Below, piece after piece: positions 5,658 to 6,937 of a stretch of DNA of 6,937 bases. The first letter of the stretch is position 1; the number at the start of each line of letters is the position of its first letter. Position numbers and translations under genes: made by a program. The notes under the pieces are model-generated. The model searched no databases. It saw only the letters and a program-made list of their open reading frames with translations, and was not told where the DNA came from. The DNA is from Syntrophaceae bacterium UBA2192 (lineage in GTDB: Bacteria; Desulfobacterota; Syntrophia; Syntrophales; UBA2192), in assembly GCA_002327315.1 (NCBI GenBank), contig DCVI01000071.1:1-6937 (forward strand). The letters are read 5' to 3'.

Positions 5658-6393
5658 ACTGCCCCAGGGCGGGTTTCTCCACTACGTAGAGGTGGCAGAT
5701 GCCGAAGGTGAAGGGGAGGGACAGGGAGAGTCGGAATCCGTTGCGCCTGATCCGTTCCTCGAGCGCCTTGGGCGGTTCGAAGTCCAGGACGGAATCGCGC
5801 AGGTAGAAGTAGGGCTCCTTCTTACCGGCCACGGCTGCGCCGATGAAAGGAAGGATCCTCTTGAAATAGAAGAGGTAGATGTCACGGATCACGGGCGTCT
5901 CGGGAAGTGAAAACTCAAGGATGGCGAATCGGCCGCCGGGTTTCAGCACCCGCAATGTTTCCCGGAAGAGGCTGTCCATGTCCTGGACGTTGCGAATGCC
6001 GAAACTGATCATGGCATGGTGGAAGCTGTCATCCCGGAAAGGTGTCCGGGTGCCGTCGCCCTGCAGAAAAAGACAGCGGCCGGGATGGGCGCTCTGGGCC
6101 TTCTTCTTCATGGCCACGTGAAGCATTTCCTCGGACAGATCGATGCCGGCCACCCGGCAGTCGGCCTGACGGGCAGCCTCGATGGCCATGTCGGCCGTCC
6201 CCGTGGCGATGTCCAGCACGTACTGGCCGTCGCGGATGCCGAGGGCGCTTACGGTCCGGCGCCGCCAGATCTGATCGATCAGGAGCGACAGCGTGCGGTT
6301 GCCCCGGTCATAGGTCGCCGCCATCCGGTTGAAAAGGGGCCGGATGGCCCCGGGCCGTTTGTCCAACTGGTTTTTACCTGCCGATGATTCCAT
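5656..6393 (-). CDS. ubiE: Demethylmenaquinone / 2-polyprenyl-benzoquinol C-methyltransferase (UbiE/MenG family)
   Basis: This 245-residue SAM-dependent enzyme, of typical family length, C-methylates the quinone ring in the last step of menaquinone synthesis or a middle step of ubiquinone synthesis. The anaerobic context favours menaquinone. Visible features are the N-terminal FNRMAATYDRGN (21-32), SAM motif I VLDIATGTADMA (59-70), the acidic residue after strand 2 in VAGIDLS (81-87), SFGIRNV (130-136), the family signature RVLKPGGRFAILEFS (148-162), and YLRDSVLDF (197-205). The first family signature is degenerate: the usual YDxMN reads YDRGN. The start at 6393 is chosen because GGAG lies 9 bases upstream and the protein then aligns with family length. 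The frame is open to 6624, but that extension translates intergenic repeats. The gene appears to be transcribed alone. Confidence 0.94.
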   Translation of the reverse strand: MESSAGKNQLDKRPGAIRPLFNRMAATYDRGNRTLSLLIDQIWRRRTVSALGIRDGQYVLDIATGTADMAIEAARQADCRVAGIDLSEEMLHVAMKKKAQSAHPGRCLFLQGDGTRTPFRDDSFHHAMISFGIRNVQDMDSLFRETLRVLKPGGRFAILEFSLPETPVIRDIYLFYFKRILPFIGAAVAGKKEPYFYLRDSVLDFEPPKALEERIRRNGFRLSLSLPFTFGICHLYVVEKPALGQ

Positions 6394-6439
6394 GGGGTTA
6401 ATCTCCCGGCGCCCGTGAAAACCCTTTCCTTGATCTTCC

Positions 6440-6456
6440 TCTCCCTTGAGGGGAGA
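6440..6456. repeat. REP-like hairpin TCTCCC-TTGAG-GGGAGA in the ubiE leader
   Basis: A 6-bp perfect stem surrounds TTGAG and is followed by TGAGGTGAGGG. Read on the minus strand in the ubiE frame it encodes SPLKGEE, a phrase often produced when this type of bacterial intergenic repeat is mis-annotated as protein. It lies about 50 bases before the ubiE start. Confidence 0.65.
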
Positions 6457-6493
6457 TGATTGAGGTGAGGGTGAATAATGCGACCGGCGCCAC

Positions 6494-6522
6494 CATATAC
6501 ACGCTCCGTATAGAGAGGTAAA
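6494..6522 (-). promoter_or_regulatory. ubiE: Possible sigma-70 promoter of ubiE
   Basis: On the minus strand TTTACC (6522-6517) is followed by a 17-bp spacer and TATATG (6499-6494). Each hexamer matches the consensus at 4 of 6 positions. Transcription would start near 6487, giving a leader of about 95 bases that carries the hairpin at 6440-6456. The evidence is spacing and hexamers only. Confidence 0.35.
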
Positions 6523-6546
6523 GAATTTTTCAGGGTGAAGGAAGAG

Positions 6547-6574
6547 CCTCAAGCCACAAGCCCCAAGCCGCAAG
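6547..6574. repeat. Heptamer tandem repeat CCNCAAG, four units
   Basis: The units are CCTCAAG, CCACAAG, CCCCAAG and CCGCAAG, so the variable base takes each of the four nucleotides once. GAG precedes and GCT follows, as at 5426-5446. The right flank runs into TTTTT. Confidence 0.85.
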
Positions 6575-6617
6575 GCTTTTTCGTCTATCCAGTCTGTCCC
6601 GTCGATCCGGTCATTGC

Positions 6618-6662
6618 GAGCCACGGACCCCGTTTGGGAACGGGGTTATCGATGAAATGAAC
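6618..6662. repeat. 45-bp imperfect direct repeat, copy 1
   Basis: This copy matches 6781-6825 at 36 of 45 positions by hand alignment, an offset of 163 bp. It contains the hairpin ACCCCGT/ACGGGGT (6627-6646) and the conserved tail GGGGTTATCGATG. Most differences fall in the hairpin loop and at the two ends. Confidence 0.75.
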
Positions 6663-6778
6663 AGTGCCTTAAAATCCTCCCCGGCCCTCCTTATACAAAG
6701 GAGGGAGTTTAGATCTTCCCCCTTTTATAAAGGGGGAAAGAGGGGGATTTCCCCCTCTGTGAATTGACGCTGTTCATT
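6656..6778. mobile_element. 123-bp MITE-like element: inverted ends and three internal hairpins
   Basis: AATGAACAG at 6656-6664 is exactly inverted as CTGTTCATT at 6770-6778; extended to 13 bp the ends agree at 11 positions. Inside are three perfect hairpins: CCCTCCTT/AAGGAGGG (6685-6705), TTCCCCCTTT/AAAGGGGGAA (6716-6738, loop TAT) and AGAGGGGG/CCCCCTCT (6739-6758, loop ATTT). It encodes no protein. Whether it moves is unproven; the inverted ends could also be the base of one large folded RNA or DNA structure. Confidence 0.45.
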
Positions 6779-6780
6779 AG

Positions 6781-6825
6781 GAGCCCCTGACCCCGGGTAG
6801 GCACGGGGTTATCGATGGAAGAAAC
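6781..6825. repeat. 45-bp imperfect direct repeat, copy 2
   Basis: This is the partner of 6618-6662. It keeps the hairpin as ACCCCG/CGGGGT (6790-6809) with a different loop, and the same GGGGTTATCGATG tail. It starts two bases after the right end of the 123-bp element. Confidence 0.75.
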
Positions 6826-6826
6826 A

Positions 6827-6887
6827 CCCTCTCCCCTTCGCGGGAGAGGGCTCTTTCCAAATTTCCCTCTCCCCTCGCGGGAGAGGG
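6827..6887. repeat. Tandem pair of CCCTCTCCC / GGGAGAGGG hairpins
   Basis: Two copies of a 9-bp perfect stem lie side by side, at 6827-6850 (loop CTTCGC) and 6865-6887 (loop CTCGC), separated by an A/T-rich 14-base spacer. GGGGTGAGGGGG follows the second. This is a palindrome type seen between genes in many bacterial genomes, with no settled function. Confidence 0.75.
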
Positions 6888-6937
6888 CAGGGGTGAGGGG
6901 GTCTTGAAATCCTTCACCCTCCCCTTTATCCCCTCCC

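Larger units (their letters stand above)
6394..6937. other. 544-bp gene-free, repeat-rich region upstream of ubiE
   Basis: No gene is recognisable on either strand up to the right edge. The region holds the probable ubiE promoter, a CCNCAAG heptamer array, two copies of a 45-bp imperfect repeat, a 123-bp inverted-repeat-bounded element with three hairpins, and two CCCTCTCCC/GGGAGAGGG hairpins. C-rich and G-rich tracts continue to the window end. Confidence 0.8.

Noticed and set aside
5424..6937. Repeats as a CRISPR array
   Set aside because: Units are 7-8 bp in direct tandem, or palindromes, without regular spacers of 30-40 bp, and no cas genes are present.

Overview
The window suggests an anaerobic bacterium. 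It carries an oxygen-sensitive class III ribonucleotide reductase (nrdD) and a UbiE/MenG-type quinone methyltransferase. The two housekeeping genes are GC-rich, while the restriction-modification genes at the left are clearly more AT-rich (hand counts of single 60-base stretches: about 37% GC at 661-720, about 65% at 3061-3120). The GC-rich genes and the many short palindromic repeats between them would fit a Desulfobacterota-like (for example Syntrophales-like) genome. That placement is inference from style, not from a search.

All five recognised genes lie on the minus strand, so they are transcribed from right to left. From the right: (1) 6394-6937 is gene-free and full of hairpins and repeats, including a 123-bp inverted-repeat-bounded element with three hairpins, and has a plausible ubiE promoter at its left end. 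(2) ubiE/menG occupies 5656-6393. (3) 4889-5655 is a 767-bp spacer. Its ubiE-proximal part is a patchwork of small tandem repeats and tight palindromes. Its nrdD-proximal part holds a sigma-70-like promoter and two NrdR-box-like sites 32 bp apart. (4) nrdD occupies 2729-4888 and is followed by a strong intrinsic terminator at 2643-2692. (5) A compact vsr - C5 methyltransferase - restriction endonuclease cassette runs from 2500 to the left edge. The last gene lacks its 3' end only because the window stops.

How the genes work together: the cassette is a probable type II restriction-modification system with its own mismatch-repair nuclease. The methyltransferase makes 5-methylcytosine in the recognition site, Vsr repairs the T:G mismatches that arise when 5-methylcytosine deaminates, and the downstream PD-(D/E)XK-like protein (with Gln in place of the usual Glu) is the probable restriction enzyme. 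The three genes are packed by an 8-bp overlap and a zero-gap TAGATG junction. The cassette sits directly downstream of nrdD, where the activase gene nrdG is found in many genomes, and its base composition suggests horizontal acquisition. NrdD supplies deoxyribonucleotides without oxygen, and the NrdR-like boxes predict repression when (d)ATP levels are high. UbiE/MenG performs the C-methylation step of menaquinone or ubiquinone synthesis.
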